Shown here: one piece after another, positions 48,549 to 60,139 of the stretch
Position numbering within the stretch: position 1 is the first letter of the stretch
How the letters are laid out: every line of letters begins with the position of its first letter
Assembly (NCBI GenBank): GCA_030435675.1
Contig: CM059622.1
Coordinates: 12,772,001 to 12,836,000 of the forward strand
Source: Steinernema hermaphroditum
Taxonomy: Eukaryota; Nematoda; Chromadorea; Rhabditida; Steinernematidae
Reading direction: 5' to 3'
DNA length: 64,000 nucleotides
The notes under the pieces: model-generated
What the model was told of the DNA's origin: nothing
What the model saw: the letters and a program-made list of their open reading frames with translations, nothing else
The model's database searches: none
Translations under genes and position numbers: made by a program

Positions 48549-49247
48549 ATGATCGTCGAAATCGCTCTCTTGTGTACACTTTTCTCTATTGCTGGAGCTG
48601 CAGCGGCTGCTCCACCACCGCCAACGACTATTTGTGCCACGAATGGAGTGCTCGATGACACAGCCACAAACTGCTTTGACAAGAGCCCGGATTGCAAAAC
48701 CGTTTTCACTACAGCATTCACCAAGAGTCCTGCTGCGCGTGACGCCAAATGCACTCAGGACATATACCACGATCTAGCCTACAAGAAGTGTCCTTACACG
48801 TGTGCTCTTTGCTGCAAAGATTCGGAATTCGAATGCAAGGACGGTTAGCGCACCCGTCCCATAATCATTATTCCGATTTGCTTTGCAGCGCTCGGCTACG
48901 AGACCACGTGCCAAGGATGGAAGGCCGATGGAATGTGTCAGTCGACGGACAAAACCACTAAGGATATGATGATCGAAAAGTGCCCTGGAACGTGTGGTCT
49001 CTGCATGACAGGAGCCTGCCGGAACACCCTGGACAACTGTGACGAAATGGCGATGCTGTGCACGGATGCGACCGCCGGTCCCGTGTGGAAAGATAAGTGC
49101 CCGAGGACTTGCAACTCATGCCTCTGCCGCGACGATCATCCGGCTTCGCTGTGCCAACAGTACAAGGACAGCGGGTTCTGCACCAGCAAGTTCTATGACC
49201 ATGGGTTCATCGCTCGCACATGTGGTGTTACTTGTGGTTTCTGCTAA
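48549..49247 (+). CDS. Secreted multi-ShKT protein
   Basis: Exons 48549-48843 and 48889-49247 encode 217 residues. Signal peptide with an Ala-rich end and a short Pro run, N-terminal domain ending TCALCCKDSEFEC, phase-1 intron (45 bases), then three ShKT domains, the last with DSGFCTSKFYDHGF and TCGVTCGFC. The last two domains are separated by only a few residues, without the Pro-rich linker of other members. The start ATG directly follows TTCCAGGTA. Confidence 0.9.
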
Positions 49248-49383
49248 GAAGTTATCAAAAGTGACAGATTGACATCTGATTTAAAATGACTAGTTAACGA
49301 TGACAATAAAGACGACAGCTGCAACTGATCTACTTGTGTTCGTTGAACAAAACGGTAACAGGTAGCTTCAGCAAGACTTACAA

Positions 49384-49638
49384 ACAAGGAAACGGTCAAT
49401 CATGCAACGCGAAGATCGGGCAAACGGTAGGCCTAGGTGAGTGTACTAACTGTGTAAAACATTAGGTACCCTCGCTCAGATACCAGCGAGAAAAAGAGGT
49501 TTAAATTTGTGGGTAGCGGAGTATATACGAGTATGGCGGCACGAAACGCCATTGTCAATGAGGCGCAGTGGATAAGTCTTCTGCCTTCCATGTCAGGCCA
49601 TGTTCTAGGAGGTCACGGGTTCGAACCCCCGACCCAAT
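49384..49638 (+). repeat. tRNA-derived SINE copy
   Basis: Full copy of the family at 168-436 in opposite orientation, with box A-like GGCGCAGTGGATAAGTC and box B-like GGGTTCGAACC near its 3' end, ending CCGACCCAAT. It lies between two convergent ShKT genes and stops 38 bases from the stop codon of the one at 49677, so it probably contributes to that gene's 3' UTR. Confidence 0.85.
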
Positions 49639-49676
49639 ATAGCATTCGGAACTGAACTTTATTGATTCGTGTACTT

Positions 49677-50437
49677 TCAGCAGGTCATTCCTGCGCATGT
49701 TTGGGCACAGGTTGTGCCGCATTTCTGGCAGATGAACTCTTTAGTGTAGAAGTTCGGGTATTTCAGATGCGCCGTGCAGAATCCAGTGAGGTTCGGGCAA
49801 TCCGTACGCGTGTCAACGCACGCTGAAGATGATGGAACTGTTTTGGTGGCAGCTGGTTGAGCGTTAGGGTTGCATGTTCCGCAAGTCTTCGGACAGTGCT
49901 GGCGGAGTGACTCTCCGAATGGTCGTTCGTCGAAGCAGTACTGAGACCAGGAGGCACACTCGAATCCGCGAACGTCGTGGCAACTGTTGTCCAGACAGAA
50001 TCCACAACTGCCGGGACATGCTCCCCTGTACAGGTTTCTAAGGGTGGTGTCGTTTTCGCCGCAATTGTCCTTTACGGCCTTGTCGCACAGAGTCTTGTCG
50101 ACAGCTGAAGAAGGATCATGCATGGGAAAGCCAGCTCTCACTCACTGTCAGCGCAGCTGAATTCGGGAAGCAGGCAGCAGAGCTTGCACGTCTTCGGGCA
50201 CGTGGAAAGGGCGAATGCCTGTCTGGCCGTGCAGGTTGCGGCGCGAGTGTCGCCGGTCGGTGGAAAGATGGCCGCACAGTCGGCGGTCGCTTCGATGTCG
50301 TTGCACTGCTGGATGTTCGCGAATGGAGTGTTGTCGGCGTTGTAGCACGGACCCGGATTTGCGGGTTGAGTGTGTTGGGCCTGGACCGAGGCCAAGAGTG
50401 CTGCACCGACGAGGAAGGCGAACTGCAGACGATCCAT
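49677..50437 (-). CDS. Secreted multi-ShKT protein, divergent member
   Basis: Exons 50437-50146 and 50104-49677 encode 239 residues. Signal peptide (about 1-20, ending SVQA), a short Gln/Pro linker, the N-terminal domain ending TCKLCCLLPEFSC, the conserved phase-1 intron (41 bases, GTGAGT...TTCAG), then three Cys domains. The last has an unusual C terminus, CQKCGTTCAQTCAGMTC, with extra cysteines beyond the ShKT six. A TATA box (TATAAAAT) lies at 50483-50490. It is the only single-copy plain member on the minus strand in this part of the array. Confidence 0.87.
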
Positions 50438-50482
50438 CTTCTCTGAAACGGAAGATCTTGGCTAGCACATCATCGACACGCT

Positions 50483-50490
50483 ATTTTATA
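50483..50490 (-). promoter_or_regulatory. TATA box (TATAAAAT)
   Basis: On the minus strand, 46 bases upstream of the start codon at 50437. Confidence 0.5.
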
Positions 50491-51163
50491 TCGCCTTTTC
50501 GTTTATACAACGGTCTTCGCTACTCAAATTGTAGCGCCTGTGCAAACTATGCGCGCCAGATTCATTCAACGCTTTAGGTGGCAATCCCGTCTGAGCCGTC
50601 ACATTTGATACATCAAACAAAGCCGCTAGCACGTTTGGTGTTTGAAGAGGAGTAAGCTCTCCGAAAAGTGGTGCAGATGTCGATTAGGCGGCGGAAGCTT
50701 GGTTACTAAAGCACGTTGTTATTTATCAAGCCCATTGTTGAAGGATTCGTTGAAAGACAAAGATTGTCTACGTGTGATTATTTACACTAAACCACTTGCA
50801 CTAGAAAGAGTAAGCTCGCTTCGCGCGCTTCTTCGCAGGCATGTGGAGCACTGGGGCGGCTACGGAAAGATGAGTCCAGAAGAAAACAGAAGGAACTAAA
50901 ATCATGCATCTAATGTAATCCTCTGTCCTTGCTTCGTTCCATGTTCTCAAGCGGAATGTTTCATTTGAATCCTCGGAGCGTCGTTTCGATCAAAAATCCT
51001 TGCGGACATTGTTTGCTTTGCAGTCCGGAATATCTTATCAATTTGGGCGTTTCATGGTTGCGAACATTGAGTGGATGTGTAGAGGACAATGATTTAAGCC
51101 ATCCGGAAGGTTGATAACGACACTGTTTGCTTTGCGATTCTCTGTGGACACTTCCCGTCTGTG
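50491..51163. other. Intergenic, no gene supported
   Basis: A plus frame at 50642-50899 has no motif or splice support. The segment separates two divergent ShKT-family genes. Confidence 0.4.
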
Positions 51164-51480
51164 ATGTTTCTCCAAGCACTCATCCTTCTTGTGCTTTTGT
51201 CCACATCCAAAGCGGACACATTAGGTAATCGGACTGATCAACCCTGGTTCTGACTCAGCTTTAAGTGTGTAAGAACAACCAATGTCCCGACGGTTTCACC
51301 TGTGATCTTCCGACGCAGCAATGCCTCTCCACATCCGCCACCACTGTGGCTACGGCCCTCTGCAGTGACAACTTCAAAGGAAAGGGTGACTGTGCCCAGT
51401 TCAAGAGGATGGGATTCTGCGCCGATCCCCGCAAGGCGTTCGTAAAGAAATGGTGCGCCAAAACGTGTGACCTTTGCTGA
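51164..51480 (+). CDS. Small secreted EB-like plus single ShKT protein
   Basis: Exons 51164-51224 and 51266-51480 encode 91 residues. The signal peptide fills most of exon 1. Exon 2 begins with CKNNQCPDGFTCD, a compact Cys-rich module, followed by a Thr/Ala linker and a C-terminal ShKT domain ending KWCAKTCDLC. The intron (41 bases) is phase 1 at the end of the signal peptide and its acceptor is TTTAAG. Its paralogue at 59590 has the same exon sizes and domain order. Confidence 0.82.
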
Positions 51481-51881
51481 ATTATCGCTTGTTTTGTTAC
51501 TATTTTACTCGCACTATAAATCGACTTCGAATGTTAGTGACTTATGGACTTGGCCTCACAAAAGAAATATAATATACAGTGATTCTGTGTCGGAAGCTGA
51601 TTTAAAAAACGGATAACGCGAGTTTAAAGCGATTTGGACCAGTAGAGAACTTTGATATTCATTCAATACTAAACTTGAATCTGAATGGTGGAAATGAAAC
51701 ATTCCTGAAATACAACTGCACGTGAATGACCGAACGTCAAAATGACAAGCATGCAACTTTGATTTTCCATTTCGAAGCATTCGACAGTTACATTTCGCAA
51801 ACAATCGTGGGAAACAATCGAATGTTCGTAGGAAGCACGGTTGACGCATGTGCTCTACACTAGGCAAGTTTGCAAGTTGAA
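51481..51881. other. Intergenic, no gene supported
   Basis: No feature seen before the inverted-repeat arm that begins at about 51882. Confidence 0.45.
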
Positions 51882-52077
51882 TCCGTTTGCCGATCTTTGA
51901 TGTCTTGAAAGTGCACTTAGAGTACGACTCATCAGTTCATTGAGGTCGCTACCGTAACGCAGCTAAGCAAATTAAGACCCATTCATGGAATTTATTGCTC
52001 CGACCAGCCGTTTTTTTGAGAGTCTCCTCTGTTTTATCAGCTTGTCGTCGGCCCACTCGAGCGTTCAAAATGATCAC

Positions 52078-52085
52078 TATTTAAG
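52078..52085 (+). promoter_or_regulatory. TATA-like box (TATTTAAG)
   Basis: 87 bases upstream of the start at 52165; the same box and surroundings are found at 60993-61000 (minus) and 61536-61543. Confidence 0.5.
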
Positions 52086-52164
52086 TGACATACTACACTT
52101 CACCGACATCGCCTTCCCAGTTGCGTCTACTGTAGCAGCTACTTTTCAGGACCTCGGCAGCGAA

Positions 52165-52938
52165 ATGGCAAACAAGATGCTCTTTCTGACCGTTCTGGCG
52201 ACATACTTTGTCTCCATCCGTGGCGATGCTGCACCGGCCGCTGCGGCCCCTCCTCTCCGATGCCAGGCTGCCGACAAAACTTTTCTTCCGAGCGCCACGA
52301 GTTGTGAGGACGAAGTCAAGAACTGTGCCGAGACGTTCAAAACTGCACTGGCGAAGGACGCCCGCGACCCGTTGTGTGACAACGATCTGTTTAAGGACGT
52401 GGTCACCACGAAGTGCGCCAAGACGTGTGGAGTCTGCTGCGAAAATCCGAACTTCAGTTGCGAAGACGGTCAGTGCCACTGTCGGCTCCCGAAGTAGAGC
52501 TTTCTTTCAGATCCGGCCTACGCGAAACGATGCCCTGACATGAAGACCCTCTGCACTTCAACGCTCCCCGGGATGAAGGAAAAGATGGCCAAACTCTGTC
52601 CCGCAACATGCGGACTCTGCGCCCAAAGTTCGTGCCGCGACGCTCTCCCTGACTGCGCCACCACGGCCTCCCTCTGCAACGACGTCAACTTCGGCGACAT
52701 CTGGAAGCAGCAGTGCGCCCGCACCTGCAACTCCTGCACCGAAGCCACTACTCCCGCCCCTGCAGCTAAGGTCACTGCTGCTCCGACCACTTCCCCATCA
52801 GTAAATGGAAACGGTAGCGGACAATGTCGCGATTCTCGCAGCTGTAGCAGCTTTGTCGCCAACGGATTCTGCACGAACACTTGGTATCCGATGGAGTTCC
52901 GTCGCAAAACTTGCGGGAAGAGCTGTGGATTCTGCTAG
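52165..52938 (+). CDS. Secreted multi-ShKT protein, three-copy subgroup member 1
   Basis: Exons 52165-52468 and 52511-52938 encode 243 residues. Signal peptide (about 1-19), Ala/Pro linker, N-terminal domain ending TCGVCCENPNFSC, phase-1 intron (42 bases), a ShKT domain ending CPATCGLC, a second opening CRDALPDC, a Thr/Pro/Ala linker and a short C-terminal module with NGFC and KSCGFC. The frame is open 180 bases upstream, but a TTTTCAG acceptor at 52143-52149 argues for the ATG used here. Nearly identical to the inverted copy at 60140. Confidence 0.9.
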
Positions 52939-53237
52939 AGGGAGGTTTTGAGTATCCTCAATTGTGACAGATGCACTTTGTGACTGAATGACAACAATAA
53001 AGGTGATAGGAAACGCGTTAAGTGGCGAGTAAATGTTTTAATTAGCACAGGTCACAAGTCTTGGCGCCTTTTGGCAGTCGTTTTGCCGCAGAAATATTTC
53101 CGCTTTTCTCTTCGATCTTTCACGTCCCATCGAAATATGAAGTGCATTAATTCCGCCCTTTCCTTCTTTTCTGCAACGCCGTCCGTTCTCCAATGTTTGC
53201 CTTCCGTTTCAAAGCACCTTCTTGGTCGTCCGCAGCC

Positions 53238-56200
53238 ATGACTCGTCTTAAAATATCTCTCACTGGAGCCTTCCTTGTGCTCCTCTCCTTCTGCTCCGCC
53301 GCCGATCAGCGCCCCGTCGCCAAGTATGCAAAATACGGAGGATACCAGAAGGCGGCCGCCTTCCTCACCAACTCACGGGATACGTCGATCTCTCAATGCG
53401 ACGACTTCTACCGATACTCCTGCGCGAACTGGGAGAAGAACGCCACCTACGCCGACGGTAGGACGATCGTCAGCGTCTACCGTAAGATACAGCAGGACAT
53501 CTACAAGGACATGATCTGTAAGGGTCTCTCTATGGAATTCGCTCAGGCTGCTTTCAGTGGAGTTCAAGCATCCGAGCGACTCCGGTTCCAAAGCGATCGA
53601 AATGATGAAGACGGCTTTTCGGAAATGTTCCGAGGACGGGAACGCTGTTCACTACTTGTTGCAGAAGATCGGAGAGGCGGATGGATGGCCTCTCGTGCAT
53701 CGATGCATCGACGCTCATCATGACCTGACCAGGCTACTGATAATGCTGAGGAACAAGGCGCTCCTAAGCTTTAAGGCCAGAGTCGACAATACAAATAAGG
53801 ACGGAGCACACCCGTACATATTATATGTGAGTTTTTGTTTGGACTAGAGCTTGAGAAAACGAAAAGATAGTCAAATTTTGAAATGTAAAGGATCATCATT
53901 CTCATGGCATAGCGGTGTGAACTCATATTTTAAATACACTCAAATTTCGAAATGCTTACACAACTAAAAGAATTATCCTTGCTATGTCCACTTGATTCCC
54001 TCCGGCAGCTGTTTGTTGACTCTCCATTGAGAGACTTCAGATTTTGGTGGGCAGCTATATCTTTACGGGACACCGTAAACCACGTTTCCAAATGACATAC
54101 AGACTTACCATGCTAAGTCTGTTCAATTGTGTCATGCGGAAAGAAAGGCCAGATGAGAAAAAAGAAGTAAAAATTTGAAATGTTAAGAGTATATTCTACA
54201 ATGCTGAGGCCAACTGGATCACCGAAGAGCGATTTTTATTAACGACCGACTAATAGGGGAAACCCGGTTGTTCGAAGCGGATACAACCATTCCAAAATCA
54301 TTGAAATTGCCATTCACAAACACTGCTGGACAGTACGAAGAACTTTAAAACTAATAGTTTTACTAGTTCCGATCGTCATTTCACAACTGTGGCGTGCACA
54401 AATAAATCCATTTCAGATCACACGAGCTCCTTTCGATCTGTACGCAGCAAAGAACTACAGAACGCCAGAAAAGGCCGCTGAGCAAGTGAAGGCCCACAAG
54501 GACTACATCTTCGAGAGGGTCACTCAGCTGAGGAAAGACTATCTCAATCAGCTGAACATGCGCAAACGGAGTCCGTGTGCGCGATACGACACGATAAGCC
54601 GTTCCGAGATTGACGACATGTTCGAGCTGGAGAGAGAGCTCTACAAAGCGCCAGGAAGCACAAAGAAGATGTCGTTCAATGCCCTCTGCGAGATGATTCC
54701 CCAAATTGATTTCCGTCTCATTCTGAAGGAGTTCGGTGGAGACCGGGTCCAGGGCATCATGCAGCAGAATCCCGATGTCATGGCCAACGTCGACTACATA
54801 AAGAAGATTGTGAGTCTCGCGGAAACGAAGAAGAAGACGTTGGTGAACTACATCTTCTGGCGATTCATGAAGTCACACTACTTGGAGAACTACCAGCTGC
54901 ATGGGGAATATGAGAAAATCAATGAGGTGCGCCAAAAGGCTAGACCCCTTTTGAATGAAGATTCAGATCATAGCGGTGATGAGCAGAAACCGAATAGCGA
55001 ACCTTCCCAGAGAGGAAGCATGCTCGACGACCCTCGGCTGGTTCACGGGGATGCCCATCCACGCAGTCAGCGCCATGTATGTTAAGAAGTATGTTCCTTA
55101 CGGGATAATCGAAGAAGTCACCGACATGGCCAAGAACATCAAAGAAGCGCTCATAGATACCATCAAAGAAGGATGGCTGAAGGGAAACACTCGCGACAAG
55201 GCTATCGAGAAGGTAGGTAATGGGCAGTCAGGTACGGAGATGGATCAAGTTCCTTTTCAGCTCGAATTGATGCAGTGGAATATCGGGTACCCGAAGTGGA
55301 TCCTGAACAACGCCGCCCTGGACGAATATTACAAAGACGTAAGCCATTCACCGATCCACAGAAGCTCCACTTTGATTTAGCTCCTCGAGCAAATTCCCCA
55401 TTCCGCTCCTTATTCCATGATGCTCGAGAAGATGATCAACTTCGCAGTGGCCGAGAATCTCAATCTGCTTGGGACGACGCTGCGCCGAGATACGTTTGAG
55501 TATCCGGCCCAGTTCCTCAACGCCGCCTGGTTAGCGGACAAGAATTCGATGGAGTTGGCGGCCGGTTTCTTCCGTCCCCCCATCTTCGACCTGACCTATC
55601 CACGAGCCGTGACCTACGGGTTGGTGGGAACGGTACTGGCTCATGAGATGAGTCACGCATTCGATGAAGCAGGTGGGTACGGTATACAGACCCTCTTCTT
55701 AGCCACGTTCAGGCATGAGTGTCGACGCCTTTGGGATTGAAAAGAACTGGTGGGACGAGCAGTCGTTGAAGGAGTACGAGCGCCGGAAGCAATGTTTCAT
55801 CGCACAGTACAACGGCTACCCCATCCCGAACACAACTCTCTACGTGGACGGGGACTATACCGCCTCGGAGAACATCGCCGATGCACAAGTGGATTCTGCT
55901 TATAGGGTGAGTTCACTGATGGCTGAGTTTATTAACGGCTGAATTGCGTCCTTCAGGCATACAAGAAGTTCTTGAGCAAGAACAGAGAGCTCGTCAGTCC
56001 GATCATCGACGGACTCACCGATGAGCAGACCTTCTTCCTGTCGGCTGCAGTGGTAAGAGCTCACAATTTTCAAGAGAAAGATAGGCTTCATTCAAGGACT
56101 GAAAAGGGTAGTCCCGTTCCGCCGAGAGAAATTTCGCATTTCATGCTGTACAGGGTGCAAAAAACGCTGATTTTGAGACAATATGTGACGCGCAGAGAGA

Positions 56201-58858
56201 CGTGAGAGACGTTGCTTTAATTCAGACTCGGAGATAGGCCTCAATTTATCAATCTCAATTTAGCACCCTTTGGGAAAGCGGTTGGTAAGATTGGTGCGCA
56301 TGGAATGGGCTGAAGATTCCCACAGAAAGGAAAGATTGTGATTCTAAAGAAGCTTCTAAAGAATCTAAAGAAAAAGCTGATTGTAAAGTCGGTTTCTAGA
56401 AACTTCTAAAAGATCTCACCAAATGTACAGTTCTCAAAAGTCTGGAAGGGGTGACATAACACTCGTCCTCCGCATTTTGCGCTAAAAGGTCCTGCATAGA
56501 CACCATTGAAAATCATGGAAATCAAATCGGAGAACCTGGAGTAGCAACATAATAACAGCGAATAGGAGTGAAAGTTGCCCATAAAACATTAGAAATGAGA
56601 AAAAGGATATAGCTAGAAAACATTATTTGAAAAAGTCCGAGGACTTTTGGACCAGGGTACAGAAAAAATTGTAATTTCAAGACTGTTTTTACGAGCAGAG
56701 AGATGTTTGATACGTTGCATTAATTCAGACTCAGAGATTCGGCAAGACTCAATGTATCTGATGCACTCCTTGGTAAAGCAAAATGCACTGCGGGTGGAAA
56801 GATTGGTGCGCACAAAACGGGGTAAAGATTCCCAAAATTTGAGAACACATAAAAGTCACAATATCATTCAAAATACTGCTATGAAACGCATCACGCTTCC
56901 ACGTGCTGTCTGATCTGAGGGCATAGTAGACTGTTTAATTGGATGACCAGACTGTCTTTTCTATCATACAGTATGGGCCATAAAGATAGCCTCACCTAGT
57001 GTTTTTCCGGTTTCTGGCTTCGTTGTGACTTTGATTACAAAAGCTGTGCACCATTCGAAAGAGCGTCGAAAATGATGACGGACAGCTTGCATTCCGAAAT
57101 CAGTCGCCGAAAAATTTTGAAATTTTTAGAAACAAAATAAAAAGGTGTCCCATTTTACCGGGCCATATTGATAGCCTCACCCTGTGTAAAACCCGTTTTG
57201 TGCAACATAAATGAACAATGCAACAACCTGGTGCAGTAAATAACATTAAGGATTGATATTTAGCGGATCTAAGTGTAGTTTGGACAATGTCCAGGTGGTT
57301 TGGGATGTCAAAACTTTTAAATTTGTAATAGCAGTTCCAGACAACTAAGAACTTGGGAATTTTCATTGAAAAGTGACCAAATAAAACGTGTAAATAACGT
57401 GAATCATCTTTTTCTCCATTAAAAATAACCTGAAGGGTGAAATGAGTCGAAATAAGTACCTTTGAGGACCTTTTCGCCTTCAAAACTTAGAACCGCAACT
57501 TATCGAGCACTCTTAAATGGGTCCCAAAACGATGTGAAATACCGGCTTTCCGGTCTTTTTTAATGACACCACGTTGTAGACCGAGCAAAATAACCCCTAG
57601 GCACTACCTTCTCTTGATTTCATGGTACAGCTTCACAAAACAAAACAATTCTTCCAAGACGCTTTTTTATCATTTGGTTTTTGCCTTTTGAAAATTTCAT
57701 GCTATTACCTGCCTACGTTTCGTGTTGGTGTTTTGATGTCAGAAGATACTGTGGTAGGCTTTTGCATACACTGAGCAACGTTATAACATTGGAAAAATGA
57801 TAAAAGACTCATATTTTCGGTCATTTAAGAACCCTGAAAGAATTTTGGTTAAGGTATGGTTCTAAAGTTTGGAAGGACAAAAAAGCGTCTTGGAAGAATT
57901 GTTTTGTTTTGAGAAGCTGTACCATGAAATCAAGAGAAGATTGTGCCTAGGGGTTATTTTGCTCGGTCTACAACGTGGTGTCATTTAAAAAGACCGGAAA
58001 GCCGGTATTTCTCATCGTTTCGGGACCCATTTAAGAGTGCTCGATAAGTTGCGGTTCTAAGTTTTGAAGGCGAAAAGGTCCTCAAATGTACTTATTTCGA
58101 CTCATTTCACCCTCTAGGTTATTTTTAATGGAGAAAAAGATGATTCACGTTATTTACACGTTTTATTTGGTCACTTTTCGATGAAAATTCCCAAGTTCTT
58201 AGTTGTCTGGAACTGCTATTACAAATTTAAAAGTTTTGACATCCCAAACCACCTGGGCATTGTCCAAACTACACTTAGATCCGCTAAATATCAATTCTTA
58301 ATGTTATTTACTGCACCACGTTGTTGCATTGTTCATTTATGTTGCAGAAAACGGGTTTTACACAGGGTGAGGCTATCAATATGGCCCGGTAAAATGGGAC
58401 ACCTTTTTATTTTGTTTCTAAAAATTTCAAAATTTTTCGGCGACTGATTTCGGAATGCAAGCTGTCCGTCATCATTTTCGACGCTCTTTCGAATGGTGTA
58501 CAGCTTTTGTAATCAAAGTCACAACGAAGCCAGAAACCGGAAAAACACTAGGTGAGGCTATCTTTATGACCCATACTGTATTGCATGCCCTGCTACAAGT
58601 ACGTTTTAGGGCTATTGCTCCAAAAACACCGTTTTCGACAAGATCGAACGCCACAGTTGGGATAGTCACTCTCCCGATATGTACCGCGTCAACGGAGTGC
58701 TTCACAACTCGAAGCCATTCACAGAAACCTTCGGATGCACAGCAGGCTCGGGCATGTATCGTGAGCATCGCTGTACGATGTTCAACGACGACGGTTTGCA
58801 ACGTCGCCGCCCGGATCCGGTGCAGGAGGATCCGAGACATGAGGATCTGCGCATTTGA
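53238..58858 (+). CDS. Secreted M13 (neprilysin-like) metallopeptidase
   Basis: Nine exons (53238-53517, 53558-53826, 54417-54926, 54967-55212, 55261-55338, 55381-55672, 55713-55906, 55957-56052, 58610-58858) give 737 residues in one frame, the usual length of M13 enzymes. A signal peptide replaces the transmembrane anchor of neprilysin, so the enzyme is probably secreted. The zinc motif HEMSH, the second motif ENIAD carrying the third zinc ligand and the C-terminal conserved Cys and Arg-Val-Asn segment (MYRVNGVL) are intact. The substrate-binding NAFY motif reads NAAW here. An ATG 45 bases upstream is also in frame. The last intron is 2557 bases and holds a palindromic transposon plus a duplicated segment; the others are 40-50 bases except intron 2 (590 bases). 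M13 enzymes cleave small peptides at the N-side of hydrophobic residues. Confidence 0.93.
56145..56845 (+). repeat. Diverged direct repeat inside the M13 gene's last intron
   Basis: Segments of about 190 bases at 56145-56340 and 56652-56845 match imperfectly in the same orientation; both contain TTAATTCAGACTC(G/A)GAGAT and AAGATTGGTGCGCA(T/C). Origin unknown; it may be part of an older element. Confidence 0.6.
56969..58578. mobile_element. 1.6 kb palindromic Tc1/mariner-like foldback element
   Basis: Arms of about 700 bases (56969-57670 and 57880-58578) are nearly perfect reverse complements around a spacer of about 210 bases. The ends read CAGTATGGGCCATAAAGATA and are flanked by TA on both sides, as expected for Tc1/mariner insertion; the terminal sequence resembles that of Tc1-type elements. 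Each arm has a second GGGCCATATTGATAGCCTCACC about 190 bases in, so each terminal repeat may hold two transposase-binding sites, as is known for Tc3. No transposase is encoded; it must be mobilised in trans. Confidence 0.9.
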
Positions 58859-58941
58859 GTCTATATGTAGTCTATAACATTGTTGAGATTCTGCTTCGTG
58901 ACTCAATGAATTTGATGAGGACGTTGGTGTAGTTGTATCTA

Positions 58942-59145
58942 CTATCCACCTTGCACGATGATGGTAAGCTTCTGAAAGGAAGACGAAAAAGGAAAGATCA
59001 TTTTCAGCTCATTCCTTAGATCCTTAAACCGAAACCATTTTGATAAGGATGGATTTGGTAAACACTTTGGCTTTTCTGTCCTGAATCGAGTGGCTTTTAC
59101 GGGGACAAACAAAAACACGGCTGAGCAAATGAAAAGTACTAGCAT
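58942..59145 (-). CDS. Possible small secreted peptide
   Basis: ATG at 59145 opens 67 codons beginning with a good hydrophobic signal (MLVLFICSAVFLFVPVKA) and then a basic stretch with one cysteine. A TTTCAG lies inside the frame, so part may be intronic. It lies on the opposite strand between the M13 gene and a small ShKT gene. No family recognised; a chance frame is possible. Confidence 0.3.
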   Translation of the reverse strand: MLVLFICSAVFLFVPVKATRFRTEKPKCLPNPSLSKWFRFKDLRNELKMIFPFSSSFQKLTIIVQGG

Positions 59146-59539
59146 GTTACAGTGTATGTCGTTTCGCTGATTGAAGCTGCACAAACAAGCAGTCCTTGAT
59201 CTTGAAAGTACCAGTAACGCCAAACATTTCGCCAAAATGTAGAGATACCCTGAAGAATGGAAATTTGACGGTGCCTTTAAATTAGTGTCCGTAGAATATC
59301 ACTGGTATGACTTACGTTTATCCCATATAGAAACTGAAGATTCTACTGATTCTACTGGCTTTTGGAGAATATCTCATACGGGATCGCGGCAGGCCAAATG
59401 AACCCAAGCAGTTGCTTCAGGCGACTCGAATTTGAGCATTTGTTTGCCTATTCACAAAGCAGGAGGGCAACGCGATTCACTACAGGCCCATTCCATATTT
59501 GCGCAGGTGCTTTATCGAAAAGCAAAGTCTGGGCGCTAC

Positions 59540-59547
59540 TATAAAAG
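59540..59547 (+). promoter_or_regulatory. TATA box (TATAAAAG)
   Basis: 50 bases upstream of the start codon at 59590. Confidence 0.55.
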
Positions 59548-59589
59548 TTGGTTTCCATATCCGTTTCAGCTTGTTCTTTACCAAGAACC

Positions 59590-59933
59590 ATGATCGCTTT
59601 CTTCGTTATCCTTCTAATCTCTTCTGCCTCCATTCAGGCACAAGGCATTCGTAAGTATGACATGTTTCTTCACCTCTAACACCACCGTATGCAGCTTGCG
59701 TCGGCAACAACTGTCCTGCTGGTTACACGTGCGATATTGCTTCCCAGGAGTGTGTGAAAAACGGAGCGTCTGGATCTGGATCTGAATCTGAATCGGGAGT
59801 TGGAAGCAGCAACTGCGTCGACAACTTCCGCGGACAGGGCAATTGCGCCCAGTTCAAGATCAAGGGTTTCTGTGGCGACCCACGCAAAGACTTCGTTCGC
59901 AAGTGGTGCGCCAAGACTTGCGACCTGTGCTAA
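59590..59933 (+). CDS. Small secreted EB-like plus single ShKT protein
   Basis: Exons 59590-59650 and 59695-59933 encode 99 residues. Exon 1 is 61 bases, as in the paralogue at 51164, and encodes a signal peptide ending AQG. Exon 2 opens CVGNNCPAGYTCD, then a Gly/Ser/Glu linker (GSGSESESG) and a C-terminal ShKT domain ending KWCAKTCDLC. The domain order, intron phase and C terminus match the 51164 gene, so the pair brackets the M13 gene much as the larger inverted ShKT genes do. Confidence 0.83.
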
Positions 59934-60139
59934 TGAAGACATTAGCTCGCCATTTAAGGCGTTTTCTGTTTGCTCTGTTGTTCAAGATTTTTCGATAAAG
60001 TTATCATCATAGCGTTTATCGTCTTAAAGTGGGAACCACTATGAAGGAAGCCCACCATAACGCCTTTATTGTTGTCATTGTCGTTCAGTCACAAAGTGCA
60101 TCTGTCACGATTGGGGACACTCAAGCCCTCCCTGTCATC

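Larger units (their letters stand above)
51882..53001 (+). repeat. Inverted-repeat arm (partner 60060-61195)
   Basis: About 1.1 kb including promoter, whole ShKT gene and 3' flank is repeated in opposite orientation at 60060-61195, enclosing a segment of about 7 kb with the M13 gene. The 5' half (from about 51991) is present a third time at about 61454-62190. Confidence 0.85.

Noticed and set aside
49540..49638. Possible functional tRNA gene
   Set aside because: Box A and B are present but acceptor and T stems do not pair well, and the sequence recurs with a shared non-tRNA body at 168-436, so it is treated as a SINE.
57100..58447. Mirror-image open frames in the two arms of the palindromic element
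   Set aside because: They are the same sequence in opposite arms, show no transposase motifs, and their similarity follows from the inverted repeat, not from protein conservation.
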